A DNA stretch of 64,000 nt from Amycolatopsis lexingtonensis (GCF_014873755.1 NZ_JADBEG010000001.1:1056501-1120500), one strand, 5' to 3'; counted from the first letter of the stretch, positions 48,921 through 58,577 are shown. The notes: generated by a model not told the origin, from the letters alone. Numbers and translations are program-made.

Positions 48921-50102
48921 ATGACCTTCGCAGGCCGGCCGGGCATCCCGTGGACCGGCCGCCGCGGCCCGCTGGTGGCCGAGGCGGCCGTCCTCGGCGC
49001 GCTCGTGGTGTTCGACGCGGTGCTCGCCGCCCGCGCCGGTCCGGGCACCGGCGGGCTCACCACCGTCGCGATCGAGTTCGCGCCGGGCATCGGCCCGGTG
49101 GTGGCCGTGCTGGCCGTGCTGCGCCGCCGGTTCTCCGGCCACATCGCCGGCCTCGCCACCGCCGTCTCCGGGCTCTCGCTGCTGGGAACGGCGGTCTCCG
49201 CGGCGCTCGGCGCGGCGGGAGCGCGGCTGCCGCCTCAGCCCGGTGCGGCCGAAGTCCTCGCGCTGGCGCTGGTGGTCGGCGCGTGCTGCCACCGCCTCTC
49301 GCCGAAAGCGGCCGCCCTGCAGGCGGTTCTCGGCGGCTGCGCCGTGACGCTCGCGCCGATCCTGCGCTACGGTGCCGAAAACCCGGCCGGGCTCTACGCG
49401 ACCGGGGCCGCGGTGGTCTGGGGCGGCGCGCTGGCCGGCGGGCTGGTCCTGCGCGACGCCGACGGCCGTCACCGCGCCGCGATCCTGGAGCTGCGCAACG
49501 CCGAGCGGCTTCAGCTGGCCCGCGAGCTGCACGATCTCGTCGCCCACCAGGTCACCGGCATCGTCGTGCGCGTCCAGGCCGCGCACCGGGTCGCCGAACG
49601 CACCGGCGGCGACACCGCGACCTTCGCCGAGCTGGAAACCGCCGGGACGACGGCGCTGTCCGCGATGCGGCGGCTGGTCGGCGCGCTGCGCACCGGCGAC
49701 GAAGCCTTCTTCGTCCCGCCGGCCGACCTGGCCACCGCCGTCGACCGCGCGGTGCCCGACGACGAGCGCGTCCACCTCGACGTCAGCCCCGATCTCGCCG
49801 CGCTCCCGGTCGCGCCCGAGGTCGTCACCACCGCGCACCGGTTGCTCACCGAGTCCCTCACCAACGTCCGCCGCCACGCGCCCGAGGCCACCGAAGTGCG
49901 GGTGCTCGTCCGCCACGAGCCGCCCGGCGAGCTGCGCGTCGAGGTCGTCAACGACGGTGCCGGCCGACCCGCCCGCCGGGGTGGCTACGGACTGCTCGGG
50001 ATGGCGGAGCGGGTGGCGGCGGTGGGCGGTACGGTGCACGCGGGACCGGCGGAGGGCCGGCGCTGGCGCGTCGCCGCGCGGCTGCCGCTCGACCCGGGCT
50101 GA
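48921..50102 (+). CDS. Sensor histidine kinase (HisKA_3/NarL type)
   Basis: Membrane kinase of 393 aa. Four to six N-terminal helices (about 18-175) with short loops act as sensor. The dimerisation/phosphoacceptor box is RELHDLVAHQVTGIVVRVQA with His204. The ATPase domain (about 285-390) has LLTESLTNVRRHAP (N box) and GGYGLLGMAERVAAVGG (G box). It is followed after 17 bp by its response regulator. The signal is unknown; the small periplasmic exposure suggests sensing within the membrane. Confidence 0.92.
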   Translation: MTFAGRPGIPWTGRRGPLVAEAAVLGALVVFDAVLAARAGPGTGGLTTVAIEFAPGIGPVVAVLAVLRRRFSGHIAGLATAVSGLSLLGTAVSAALGAAGARLPPQPGAAEVLALALVVGACCHRLSPKAAALQAVLGGCAVTLAPILRYGAENPAGLYATGAAVVWGGALAGGLVLRDADGRHRAAILELRNAERLQLARELHDLVAHQVTGIVVRVQAAHRVAERTGGDTATFAELETAGTTALSAMRRLVGALRTGDEAFFVPPADLATAVDRAVPDDERVHLDVSPDLAALPVAPEVVTTAHRLLTESLTNVRRHAPEATEVRVLVRHEPPGELRVEVVNDGAGRPARRGGYGLLGMAERVAAVGGTVHAGPAEGRRWRVAARLPLDPG

Positions 50103-50119
50103 GGCGAGGGGAGACCGGG

Positions 50120-50770
50120 GTGCCGACGCGAGTGCTGATCGCCGACGACCAGGCGATGGTCCGCGCGGGGTTCCGGCTCATCCTCGAGGGCGAGCCGGAC
50201 ATCGAGGTCGTCGGCGAGGCCGCCGACGGCGACCAGGCCGTGCGCCTGGCCCGGAAGCTGCGCCCGGACGTGACCCTGATGGACATCCGGATGCCCGGCG
50301 TGGACGGACTGCGGGCCACGGAACTGCTGGCCGGCCCCGACGTACCGGAGCCGCTGCACGTCGTGATGGTCACGACGTTCGGGCTGGACGAGAACGTGCA
50401 CGCGGCGCTGCGGGCCGGCGCTTGCGGGTTCCTGCTCAAGGACGCGGGGCCCAACCTGCTCGTCGAAGCCGTGCACGCGGCCGCGCACGGCGAAGCGCTC
50501 GTCTCACCCGCGATCACGACGCGGCTGCTGGAGCACTTCGCGCGTCGCGACCCCGGGCGAGCAAACGCACCGGAAAACCCGCTCACCCCACGGGAACTCG
50601 ACGTCGTGCGGGCTGTGGCGCGCGGCCGGACCAACGAAGAGATCTGCCGCTCACTCGTGGTGTCGATGCCCACGGTCAAGACCCACATCGGCGCGGCCAA
50701 GCGCAAGCTCGGGGCCCGCAACCGCACCGAAATCGCGATCTGGGCCTGGGAAAGCGGCCTGGTCCGCTGA
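50120..50770 (+). CDS. NarL/LuxR-family response regulator
   Basis: Regulator of 216 aa. The receiver domain (1-120) has the acidic pair in IADDQ, phosphoacceptor Asp55 (TLMDIRMPG) and Lys in GFLLKDAG. The LuxR-type HTH (about 150-212) contains LTPRELDVVRAVARG and MPTVKTHIGAAKRKLG. GTG start at 50120. It is the partner of the kinase at 48921. The last 120 bp are also covered by the antisense end of the RDD gene. Confidence 0.93.
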   Translation: MPTRVLIADDQAMVRAGFRLILEGEPDIEVVGEAADGDQAVRLARKLRPDVTLMDIRMPGVDGLRATELLAGPDVPEPLHVVMVTTFGLDENVHAALRAGACGFLLKDAGPNLLVEAVHAAAHGEALVSPAITTRLLEHFARRDPGRANAPENPLTPRELDVVRAVARGRTNEEICRSLVVSMPTVKTHIGAAKRKLGARNRTEIAIWAWESGLVR

Positions 50771-51226
50771 CCGCGGGACACGCACGACGAGCGTGCGCGC
50801 CACGATGTCGCCGAACCGCTGCCGCCGCCGGCTCACCAGCATCACCACGATCCCGGCCAGCCCCCAGGCGAACCCGTCGACGACCATCAGCAGCTCGCGG
50901 ACGACGAAAGCCCCCAGCGACGGGTGGCCGCCCTCGACGGTGACGACCCGCAGGCGCAGCCAGCGCATCGCCGGCGTCTGCCCGCCGTGGCGGTACGGCC
51001 ACCACGCGCTGACGAACCACAGGCCGGCGAAGTCCAGGGCCAGCATCGTGTAGAGCACGACCTTCAAGAACGTCAGCAGACCCGGGCCGTGCGGGTGGAA
51101 CAGCCAGACCACCGCGATCGCGAGCAGCAGCAATGGCAGGAAGACGAGCACCTCGTCCAGCAGGAACTGCGCGAGGCGGCGCCCGACGACGCCCAGCCCC
51201 GGGCGGGAACCGGTCATGGAAGCCAT
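50651..51226 (-). CDS. RDD-family membrane protein
   Basis: Protein of about 191 aa. The RDD pattern is visible: an Arg in the first helix region (GVVGRRLAQFLLDEV), WWPYRHGGQTPAMRWLRLRVV, and DGFAWGLAGIVVMLVSRRRQRFGDIVARTLVV. Three or four helices are expected. The domain ends near residue 155. The last roughly 40 residues are antisense to the end of the response regulator gene and are probably unselected. Start at ATG 51226 or 51217. Confidence 0.8.
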   Translation of the reverse strand: MASMTGSRPGLGVVGRRLAQFLLDEVLVFLPLLLLAIAVVWLFHPHGPGLLTFLKVVLYTMLALDFAGLWFVSAWWPYRHGGQTPAMRWLRLRVVTVEGGHPSLGAFVVRELLMVVDGFAWGLAGIVVMLVSRRRQRFGDIVARTLVVRVPRSADQAAFPGPDRDFGAVAGPELALGRADVGLDRGHRHHE

Positions 51227-51374
51227 GATCTCGGCCCGGGCGAGCGGGCGCACGCTGAGCGCCCTCATACCGGGGGCCGAGGCGGACGCGTCCGGATCGG
51301 CCCCCGGGCTGATCACCGGCGGGCGGCGCCGGGCCAGGCTCGGGCGCACCCACCCGCCGACGGAAGGAAACCCG

Positions 51375-53063
51375 GTGCGCCTCTCCCGGACAGGACTGGT
51401 GGCCGCGACGGCCGCCCTCTTCGCGGCGGCGGTGCCCGCTGCCGCCGCCGATCCGCTCGCGCCGTACACGACGCAGCAGCTGAGCTGGGGTGATTGCCCG
51501 TTCAAGCCGGCGGCCGGTGAGCCGGCCGCGCAGTGCGCGCGGGTCACGGTCCCGCGGGACTGGGCCGACCCGGCCGCCGGGCCGGAGCTCGAGGTCTCGA
51601 TCAGCCGGGTCGCGGCCACCGGCGAGCGGCGCGGCGCGATCCTGCTGAACCCCGGCGGCCCGGGCGGTCAGGGGACGCCGCTCGCGGGTTCGCTGGCCGC
51701 GCTGGAGCCGTCGGTCGGCGCGCTCTACGACTTCATCGGGATGGATCCGCGCGGCACCGGGCACGCGGGCACCGACGACCACGGCTTCCTGTGCCAGGTG
51801 CCGGTCGGGCGGCTGCCGTCGGGGCCACTCGACGCCCGCGACCGGTCCGCGGTGAGCATCGCGGAGCACCAGCGGACGCCGCGGGCCGTCGCCGAAGCCT
51901 GCCAGAGCGACGCGCTCGCGCCGTTCGTCACGACCTGGCAGACCGCGCACGACATGGACCTGGTCCGTACCCTGCTCGGGGACGAGAAGCTCAACTACCT
52001 CGGCTATTCCTACGGCACCTGGCTCGGCGCCAAGTACGCCTCGTTGTTCCCCGGGCGCACCGGCAAGGTCGTGCTCGACTCCAGCGTCGACTTCGAAGGC
52101 AGGCTGCAGGCCGACTTCGAGGCGTTCCCCGTCATCGACCAGCGGCAGTTCGACGACGTCTACCTGCCGTGGCTGGCGCGCAACTTCCCCGCTCAGCTGG
52201 GCGGGACCGCCGCCGAGGTCAAGGCGAAGTGGGAGCGCGTCCGCGCCTACTACGGCACGCACGGCCTCGCCCCCGACACGTTCGACGGCGTCTTCGTCGG
52301 CAACGGCAGCCCGGTCCGCTGGCTCCTCGGCGCTTTGATCTTCCTGCTCGGCGCGCAGGCTCTCGATGGCGGCGCGGCTCCGGACCCGGCGGCCCTCGCC
52401 CCCGACCTCGACGCGGCGTCGCGGACGACCTTCGGCGTCCCGGCGGCGGAGCTGACGGCCGGCCGCGTCATCGCCGAGGCCCCGAAGCTGGCTCCCGACT
52501 ACACCCAGGCCCCCGGCACCCGCTACGCCGTCGCGTGCGGCGACCAGCCCACCCGCTCCGCGGCCTGGTACCGGCGGCTCAGCGACCGGCAGGGCCCGCG
52601 CTACCCGCTGTTCGGCTGGGCCTACGGCCTCGGCGAAACGTGTGGCCACTGGTCCGATCTCCCGCGGCACGAACTGCCCGAGGTGCCCGCCGAAGTGGCC
52701 TCGAACATCCTCGTCGTGCAAGGCGAATTCGACCCGCAGACCGGCTACGAGCAGGCGGTGTCGGGGGCCCGCGCGGCCGGTGTCCCGCTGGTGTCGGTGG
52801 ACGACTCGCCGTTCCACGGCCAGTACGCGCTGGCCGGCAACCCGTGCGTCGACGGCCTCGTGAACGTGTTCCTGGTCAAGAACTCCCGCCCGCGTGCCAC
52901 GACCTGCCCGGGTGTGCCGCTGCCCGGCGAGGACCGGGTGTACCCGGTGGCCGGGCCGGTGCGCGGCGTGGCCGCCGGTGTCCAAACGCGACTCTCGGAC
53001 GGCACGGCGAACGTGCGGGCGAAGGTCCAGGCCGAGATCAGCGCGCTGAACCGGCAGCGCTGA
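51375..53063 (+). CDS. Secreted TAP-like peptidase (alpha/beta hydrolase)
   Basis: Exported protein of 562 aa similar to Streptomyces tripeptidyl aminopeptidases and SlpD/SlpE. It has a signal peptide (1-25, ending AAAAD), the oxyanion segment LLNPGGPGGQG, the nucleophile elbow GYSYGTWLG, the acid in VVQGEFDPQTG, and the His in DDSPFHGQYAL within the TAP C-terminal domain. The GTG at 51375 follows GGAAGG. It probably trims N-terminal peptides or hydrolyses esters outside the cell. Confidence 0.9.
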   Translation: MRLSRTGLVAATAALFAAAVPAAAADPLAPYTTQQLSWGDCPFKPAAGEPAAQCARVTVPRDWADPAAGPELEVSISRVAATGERRGAILLNPGGPGGQGTPLAGSLAALEPSVGALYDFIGMDPRGTGHAGTDDHGFLCQVPVGRLPSGPLDARDRSAVSIAEHQRTPRAVAEACQSDALAPFVTTWQTAHDMDLVRTLLGDEKLNYLGYSYGTWLGAKYASLFPGRTGKVVLDSSVDFEGRLQADFEAFPVIDQRQFDDVYLPWLARNFPAQLGGTAAEVKAKWERVRAYYGTHGLAPDTFDGVFVGNGSPVRWLLGALIFLLGAQALDGGAAPDPAALAPDLDAASRTTFGVPAAELTAGRVIAEAPKLAPDYTQAPGTRYAVACGDQPTRSAAWYRRLSDRQGPRYPLFGWAYGLGETCGHWSDLPRHELPEVPAEVASNILVVQGEFDPQTGYEQAVSGARAAGVPLVSVDDSPFHGQYALAGNPCVDGLVNVFLVKNSRPRATTCPGVPLPGEDRVYPVAGPVRGVAAGVQTRLSDGTANVRAKVQAEISALNRQR

Positions 53064-53190
53064 GCGGCTGGTGGAACCGGGTTCCCGCCTTCGGCGTCGC
53101 ACGGACAGCGCGTCGTCGGAGGCGGGGCTTTACCGAACCCGAACACACCTCGGACCAGGCCTGAGCATCGCGGGCTTAGCGTCCGGGGGC

Positions 53191-54651
53191 ATGTCACCTC
53201 GCGTCCGTCTTCTCCTGACTTCGGTACTGGCCGTGGCTCTGGCTTCGACCGCGGCGGCGTGCACCGCCGGCAGCCCGGCGCCGCAGCCCGCCGGCGCGGC
53301 GGGCGGCAAGCCGAACGTCGTCCTCGTGCTCACCGACGACCTGTCCATGAACCTGCTTCCGTACCTGCCGCACGTGCAGGACATGGCCAAGACCGGCACG
53401 TCCTTCGCGAACTACACGGTGACCGATTCGCTGTGCTGCCCGTCGCGGTCGTCGCTGTTCACCGGCATGCTGCCGCACGACACCGGCGTGTTCACCAACG
53501 GCGGCAAAGACGGCGGTTATGGCGTGTTCCACGGCCGCGGCGACGACAAGTCGACCTACTCGACGACGTTGCGGCAGGCCGGGTACCGCACCGCGATGAT
53601 GGGCAAGTACCTCAACGGGTACGACCCCGAGAGCGACGGGGTGCCGCCGGGCTGGACCGAATGGGACGTCGCCGGCAACGCCTACGGCGAGTTCGACTAC
53701 GACCTCAACGAGAACGGCACGATCAAGCACTACGGCAAGAAGCCCGAGGACTACCTCGTCGACGTCATGGCCGGCAAGGCCGCGCAGTTCGTCTCCGCCT
53801 CGGCGGCCGCGCACACGCCGTTCGCGATCGAGCTCGCCACGTTCGCCCCGCACGGCCCCTATACCCCGGCGCCCCGCGACGCCGATGCCTTCCCCGGCCT
53901 CACCGCGCCGCGCGGGCCCGCGTTCGACACCCTGCCGGCTTCGGCGCCGCCGTGGCTCGCGTCCCGGACTCCGTTGACGGACAAGGAAAAGATGACGATC
54001 GACAAGGACTTCCGCAAGCGCGCGCAAACCGTGCGGTCGGTGGACAAGATGATCGGCACCGTGCAGGAGGCACTGGACAAGGCCGGGGTCCGCGGGAACA
54101 CCGACATCGTGTTCACCTCGGACAACGGTTACCACATGGGCGAATACCGCCTCACCCCCGGCAAGCAGACGGCGTTCGACACCGACGTGCACGTACCGCT
54201 GGTGGTCACCGGCCCGGGCGTCAAGGCCGGCGCGACGGTGAACCAGCCGGTGGAGAACATCGACCTGCGGCCGACGTTCGAAGCACTCGCCGGAGCCAAG
54301 ACGCCGGCCGAGGTGGACGGCGAGAGCCTGGTGCCGTTGCTGAACGGCACGGCGCCACCGGTGTGGCGGACGGTCGGTCTGGTCGAGCACCACGGGCCGG
54401 ACTTCGACCGGACGGACCCGGACAAGCCGAAGAAGAACAGCGGCAATCCCAGCACCTACGAAGCGATCCGCGGTACCACCCACACTTACATCGAATACGC
54501 CGACGGAACCAAGGAGTTCTACGACCGCGGCACGGATCCGCAGGAGCTGCGCAACACCGCGGCGCAGTTGCCGCCGGACGAGGCGAAGCAGTTGCACGAC
54601 ACGCTGCAGGCGATGATCACCTGCCACGGAGCGGTTGCTTGCCGCCACTGA
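53191..54651 (+). CDS. Sulfatase-family lipoprotein
   Basis: Exported type I sulfatase of 486 aa. The lipoprotein-like signal ends STAAAC (Cys24), although the lipobox is weak. The catalytic Cys82 lies in LCCPSRSSLFTG, the C-x-P-S-R motif converted to formylglycine. Metal ligands are in LVLTDDLS near the N-terminus and FTSDNGYHMG later, and APHGPY fits the substrate-site pattern. It probably removes sulfate esters from carbohydrates or other compounds at the cell surface. No sulfatase-maturation gene is seen nearby. Confidence 0.92.
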   Translation: MSPRVRLLLTSVLAVALASTAAACTAGSPAPQPAGAAGGKPNVVLVLTDDLSMNLLPYLPHVQDMAKTGTSFANYTVTDSLCCPSRSSLFTGMLPHDTGVFTNGGKDGGYGVFHGRGDDKSTYSTTLRQAGYRTAMMGKYLNGYDPESDGVPPGWTEWDVAGNAYGEFDYDLNENGTIKHYGKKPEDYLVDVMAGKAAQFVSASAAAHTPFAIELATFAPHGPYTPAPRDADAFPGLTAPRGPAFDTLPASAPPWLASRTPLTDKEKMTIDKDFRKRAQTVRSVDKMIGTVQEALDKAGVRGNTDIVFTSDNGYHMGEYRLTPGKQTAFDTDVHVPLVVTGPGVKAGATVNQPVENIDLRPTFEALAGAKTPAEVDGESLVPLLNGTAPPVWRTVGLVEHHGPDFDRTDPDKPKKNSGNPSTYEAIRGTTHTYIEYADGTKEFYDRGTDPQELRNTAAQLPPDEAKQLHDTLQAMITCHGAVACRH

Positions 54652-54754
54652 CCGCGCCGCGGCTCCGGCCGGAACCGGCGGTGTATCAGCTGTCAGACCG
54701 GCGGCGCCGCGGCGTGCCGAAGCCGAGGCGGAGAACGCTGGGCGAGTGCGCCGG

Positions 54755-55444
54755 TCATCGGGTGCTGTTGTCGCTGGGGGAGGGGTTCGGCGTGGTCACG
54801 CCGCCGTAGTTCAGCGCGCCGAAACCGACGACCAGGACGAGACAGGTGGCGGTGGCGACTCCGGACAACCATGTTCGACGTCGATGGTGTCGTGTCGGGG
54901 GTGCGGGTGACGTGGCTGGGAGCCGGTTGGCGGACAAGGTGCTTGCGATCACGGCGAGGATGAACAGAAGCGTGGCGCAGACGATGAACACGTCGGCCAG
55001 GTTGTAGCGAATCGGACCGAGCGCGATGAAGTCAACCGCTCCGCGCACGCTGCCCGGGGCGGTCAGGTAGTGCAACCCCAGGCGATCGAACAGATTGCTG
55101 ATCCAGCCACCGACCATGAGGCCGGCGGGAACGAGAACGACCGCTGACGGCCGGCGGCGGATCAGGACGACCGCGGCGGCAGTCAGCACACCGAAGTCCA
55201 TCAGGTCGAGCAGCGCGCCGGTGGCCGGGTCGGCGTACCAGTGACTGATCGTGTCGCCGACGAGGAAGTTGCCGCCGTAGTTGATTTTCGCCAGAGGTGC
55301 GTGCCGCCAGGCCCACCACTTGCCGAGTTGATCCACCACGGTGACCACCGCCAGCAGGGCAAGCACCGCCGGTCGGTGCGCCAACCCACCGATCCGTGTC
55401 ACCTGGGTTGGGCGGACAGCGGTTGTCGTCGAGTCGTCGCTCAT
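54755..55444 (-). CDS. lspA: Lipoprotein signal peptidase (LspA) homologue with C-terminal extension
   Basis: Membrane aspartyl protease of 229 aa. Four helices carry the LspA signatures VVDQLGKWW, GGWISNLFDRL, GAVDFIALG and RYNLADVFI, so both catalytic Asp residues are present. The protein is about 60 residues longer than typical LspA. A fifth helix (about 193-215) and a polar tail follow a basic linker. It is convergent with the sulfatase gene. It may be a second LspA with a special substrate. Confidence 0.85.
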   Translation of the reverse strand: MSDDSTTTAVRPTQVTRIGGLAHRPAVLALLAVVTVVDQLGKWWAWRHAPLAKINYGGNFLVGDTISHWYADPATGALLDLMDFGVLTAAAVVLIRRRPSAVVLVPAGLMVGGWISNLFDRLGLHYLTAPGSVRGAVDFIALGPIRYNLADVFIVCATLLFILAVIASTLSANRLPATSPAPPTRHHRRRTWLSGVATATCLVLVVGFGALNYGGVTTPNPSPSDNSTR

Positions 55445-55701
55445 GATCGCGTCCCCTGACGGTAGCGTTCAGTGTGCTTGTTGTCGCCCAGGGTGACTGG
55501 TGATTATTGCAGGATCTTTACGATCAGTGACCGGCTGTGTGCCAACTGTCCACGAACTCGGCCCAGGAGCTGTCACCTCCCACCGGACCTGGCCGGCTGG
55601 ACACTCCACCGGCGGCTTCGTGGTGAGCGAGCAGTTCAGAACGTCGTGTGGTGCTGGACGGGCTCGTCATGCGGCCGACGGACCAGCCGTAGGGTGAGCG
55701 T

Positions 55702-56490
55702 GTGCTCGAGCAGTCGAACCCGTGGCCGTCCGCCCCCTCCGGCGCCGTCGATTGGCTGCGGGACAGGTGCGGCGACGGCTTGACCGGATTCATGCCGCCC
55801 GCGATGCCGGACGCGGCCTGGGTGCTCAACGCCCTGTACGAACACGAGCGAGGGCCGGGCGAGACGTCGTACCACGAGTACCGCCAGGCGCGGATCGCCG
55901 AGGGACACGTCCGGCCCCACGTCTTCGGCGGCATCGACCTCGAAGCCGGGAGCGTGGCCACAGGAGGCGGGCTGGGTCGCGCCGAACACCCCGGCCCCGG
56001 CTGGCGGCGGCTGCGCTGGGCCGAACTCGCCCGGCGCACCGGTGACCCCGTCATCCCCGACGGCCTGCTTCCGTCGCACGGCTGCTTCCCCTCGGCCACG
56101 AAGGAAGGGAGCTGGCCGCTCGGCATCGTCCCGCCCACTGAAGGAAGCCTGGACCGCGAGACCTGGACGCGGCTGATCGACGTTCTCATCGAACACAGTC
56201 CCGCGGGCCCGGACACTCCCTGCCTGGCCTACTACAGCCCGCTGGTTCTCGGGGCCACCGATTTCGAGAACCTCGACGTGCGGGCGGGGAAGCTCGGCAA
56301 CGCCGAGATCCTGTACGACGACCCCGAGATCGACTTCAGTCCGTCGAACCTCTGGGCCGAGGACCGCTCGTGGTGCCTGTGCACCGACTACGACCTGTGG
56401 GCCACCAAGGTCGCCGGCCCCTCGCGCCTGGTCGAAGCACTGCTGAGCGACGTCGAGATCGAGGCGGTCCGGCTGCCCTGGGCACCTTGA
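55702..56490 (+). CDS. Conserved hypothetical protein
   Basis: Soluble acidic protein of 262 aa, GTG start at 55702. Features are an N-terminal VDWLRDRCGDGLTGFMPP region and a C-terminal part with EDRSWCLCTDYDLWATKVAG that looks conserved among actinomycetes. No signal or membrane segment was seen and no catalytic motif was recognised. It is followed after 13 bp by the damaged repeat-protein gene, so both may be one unit. Confidence 0.72.
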   Translation: MLEQSNPWPSAPSGAVDWLRDRCGDGLTGFMPPAMPDAAWVLNALYEHERGPGETSYHEYRQARIAEGHVRPHVFGGIDLEAGSVATGGGLGRAEHPGPGWRRLRWAELARRTGDPVIPDGLLPSHGCFPSATKEGSWPLGIVPPTEGSLDRETWTRLIDVLIEHSPAGPDTPCLAYYSPLVLGATDFENLDVRAGKLGNAEILYDDPEIDFSPSNLWAEDRSWCLCTDYDLWATKVAGPSRLVEALLSDVEIEAVRLPWAP

Positions 56491-56503
56491 AGACGGATCG
56501 GCC

Positions 56504-57349
56504 GTGAGGCGACAGCTCGTACCACGCGTCCGCCGAGACGTTGCAGGGCGCTCCGCACCAGAACTCGTATTGGACTGCGTGCGCCGGGACTACCGGTGGG
56601 ACCGGCAGGTCGACGAGCGGGCGGTCTATCTCGCCCGGCTGGTCCTCGACGTCGAGTTGTCCATCGACCCCATCGTCGAACAGCTCTGGCGCACCGGGCG
56701 AAACACCGGGTACGACGGCAACCGGTTCGGTCAGAGCGTCGACGTACTGGCTGCCCTTGCCCGGATACCCGTCACCGCGGCGGTGGACGCTTTGCGCGAG
56801 TATGTGGGTGAGGGTGAACGTTGGGTCGAGGTCCTGCAGGCCGTCGCCGGCACCTGGCCCGGCGAATGGTGGGACGACCTCGCTCCGATCGACGTTCCGT
56901 CGGCTTCCTGGCGGTGTCCGAGTCTGTCCTATCGCGACGCTCCGGTCGCCGGGTTGCTCAGCCTGCTCGCTGATCCGGATACGTCCTCCGAAACGCTCTC
57001 GGCCGTGCCGACCAGTTGGCCGTCCGCCCGGACGTGCGGAGGATCGGATTGGTCCACGCGCTCACGAAACCGAACACGGGGGACCCTGCCGAGTTCGCTG
57101 TGGCACCGAAGCCCCCACTCTTACGAACGGGCCGCCTACGTGAATGCGTTGCTGACGCTGGATCCTGACACCACACGGCAGCAGTTGCCTGATGCGCTCG
57201 CCGACTGCGAGGGCGATGTCCGGATGGCGGCCGCGCGACATGCGCCGCTCACCGGCGAGGTACGCCGACGGCTCGGCCGGCTGCGTGATTCTCCCATCGA
57301 GAACACGGACGTGCGTGCGGCCGCCGCCGAGCGCCTCGCCTCGGTGTAG
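56504..57349 (+). CDS. HEAT-like repeat protein with a compensated frameshift
   Basis: An open frame of 281 aa. The first half (VRRDYRWDRQVDERAVYLARLV, DVLAALARIPVTAAVDALREY) and the end (VNALLTLDPDTTRQQLPDALADCEGDVRMAAARHAPLTGEV) look like helical repeat protein. Between about 57013 and 57135 the open frame is Ser/Thr/Arg-rich noise. The neighbouring frame there reads ADQLAVRPDVRRIGLVHALT, then KPNTGDPAEFAVAPKPPLL, with GC-rich third positions. Two opposite indels probably shifted the segment. The gene is likely damaged or carries sequence errors. Confidence 0.68.
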   Translation: MRRQLVPRVRRDVAGRSAPELVLDCVRRDYRWDRQVDERAVYLARLVLDVELSIDPIVEQLWRTGRNTGYDGNRFGQSVDVLAALARIPVTAAVDALREYVGEGERWVEVLQAVAGTWPGEWWDDLAPIDVPSASWRCPSLSYRDAPVAGLLSLLADPDTSSETLSAVPTSWPSARTCGGSDWSTRSRNRTRGTLPSSLWHRSPHSYERAAYVNALLTLDPDTTRQQLPDALADCEGDVRMAAARHAPLTGEVRRRLGRLRDSPIENTDVRAAAAERLASV

Positions 57350-57433
57350 GCGCGCACTGCACTGGTCGCGATCTCCCGCCACCGCACCCCGCGGACCGGT
57401 CGCAACGAGTACGGCCGGGCCCCATACGGCACG

Positions 57434-58549
57434 CTACCGACCCGCCGCGACCGGCTGGAGCAGCCGGTTCCGTGCGATGATCGCTTCCTGAGTGGGTGGC
57501 ACCAGAAGGGCACCACCACCCTCGACCGTGCCCTGGGCGAATTCGACGTAAGGCCGTTGGCGGGCCTCGTATCGCCGGAACGCGGTCACGTGATCTCCCT
57601 CCGCACGATCGAGTTCCTCCGCGAGGAACTGAGCTCCGGTGATCGCCAGGGACGTGCCCCGGCCGGCGAGAGGGGATGCGCAGTGGGCCGCGTCGCCCAC
57701 GAGCGCGACCCGGCCCCGGTGCCAGGTGGGCAGGTGAATCTGGCTGACCGAATCGAAGTAGATGTCGGGATCGGCGCGCACCGCGTCGAGGATCGTGGGG
57801 ACCTTCCACGAACGGCATTCCGCGAACCGGTCGAACAGGATCTTCTTCTGCGCTTCGACGTCGCGGTAGTCGTAGTCGAGGGTATCCGACGCGAACATCA
57901 GCAGACCGATGGCTTTGTCCTTGAACCGGGCGATGCCGGCCATGTGCCCGGGATAGCTGTACATGGGATTGATCCGCTCGGCTTCGGCATCGGCCTGGCC
58001 AGGCATGTCGGTGATGGCGACGTAGAGACCGAGATGCCGGATCCAGTCCTGCTCCGGTCCGAACACGAGCCGCCGCACCGCCGAGTGCACACCGTCGGCG
58101 CCGAGGGCGAGATCGAAGCTCTCCGATCTGCCGGAGACGAAGCCGACATCCACGCGGTCGTCGTGCTCGGCGATCGAGTTCACCGACTCGCCCAGCCGCA
58201 GGTCCACGGTTTCGGGCAGCGCGTCGGCCAGGATCCGGGACAGGTCCTCGCGGGCGATCTCGATGTCGTCGGCCGAATCGCCGATATCGGCGGGCAGCCG
58301 GCCGATGGCCACGCCATTCTCGTCGACGAAATGCACCTGCTCGGTCATGCGGATCCGCGCGTCGCGGACCGCGGGCAGGATGCCCATCTTCTCGGTGACC
58401 GCGATCGCGTCGCCGCGGACGTCGATGGGCGAACCGTTGCCCCGGAGTCGATCGGCGCGCTCGACGATCGTGACGTGATGACCTCGCATCCCGAGGTCAC
58501 GTCCGAGCGAGAGACCGGCGACGCCCGCGCCGGAGACGAGGATTTTCAT
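57434..58549 (-). CDS. FAD-dependent monooxygenase (class A, TetX-like)
   Basis: Flavoprotein of 371 aa. FAD motifs are LVSGAGVAGLSLGRDLG near the N-terminus, LALGADGVHSAVRRLV in the middle, and RVALVGDAAHCASPLAGRG. The last has GRG where most members have GQG. It resembles small-molecule hydroxylases such as TetX and para-hydroxybenzoate hydroxylase relatives. It lies 28 bp before the hydrolase gene on the same strand, so both may be controlled by the TetR at 59470. Substrate unknown; detoxification is possible. Confidence 0.88.
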   Translation of the reverse strand: MKILVSGAGVAGLSLGRDLGMRGHHVTIVERADRLRGNGSPIDVRGDAIAVTEKMGILPAVRDARIRMTEQVHFVDENGVAIGRLPADIGDSADDIEIAREDLSRILADALPETVDLRLGESVNSIAEHDDRVDVGFVSGRSESFDLALGADGVHSAVRRLVFGPEQDWIRHLGLYVAITDMPGQADAEAERINPMYSYPGHMAGIARFKDKAIGLLMFASDTLDYDYRDVEAQKKILFDRFAECRSWKVPTILDAVRADPDIYFDSVSQIHLPTWHRGRVALVGDAAHCASPLAGRGTSLAITGAQFLAEELDRAEGDHVTAFRRYEARQRPYVEFAQGTVEGGGALLVPPTQEAIIARNRLLQPVAAGR

Positions 58550-58577
58550 GCGTTCTCCACAAGGTAGCCGGGAATTT

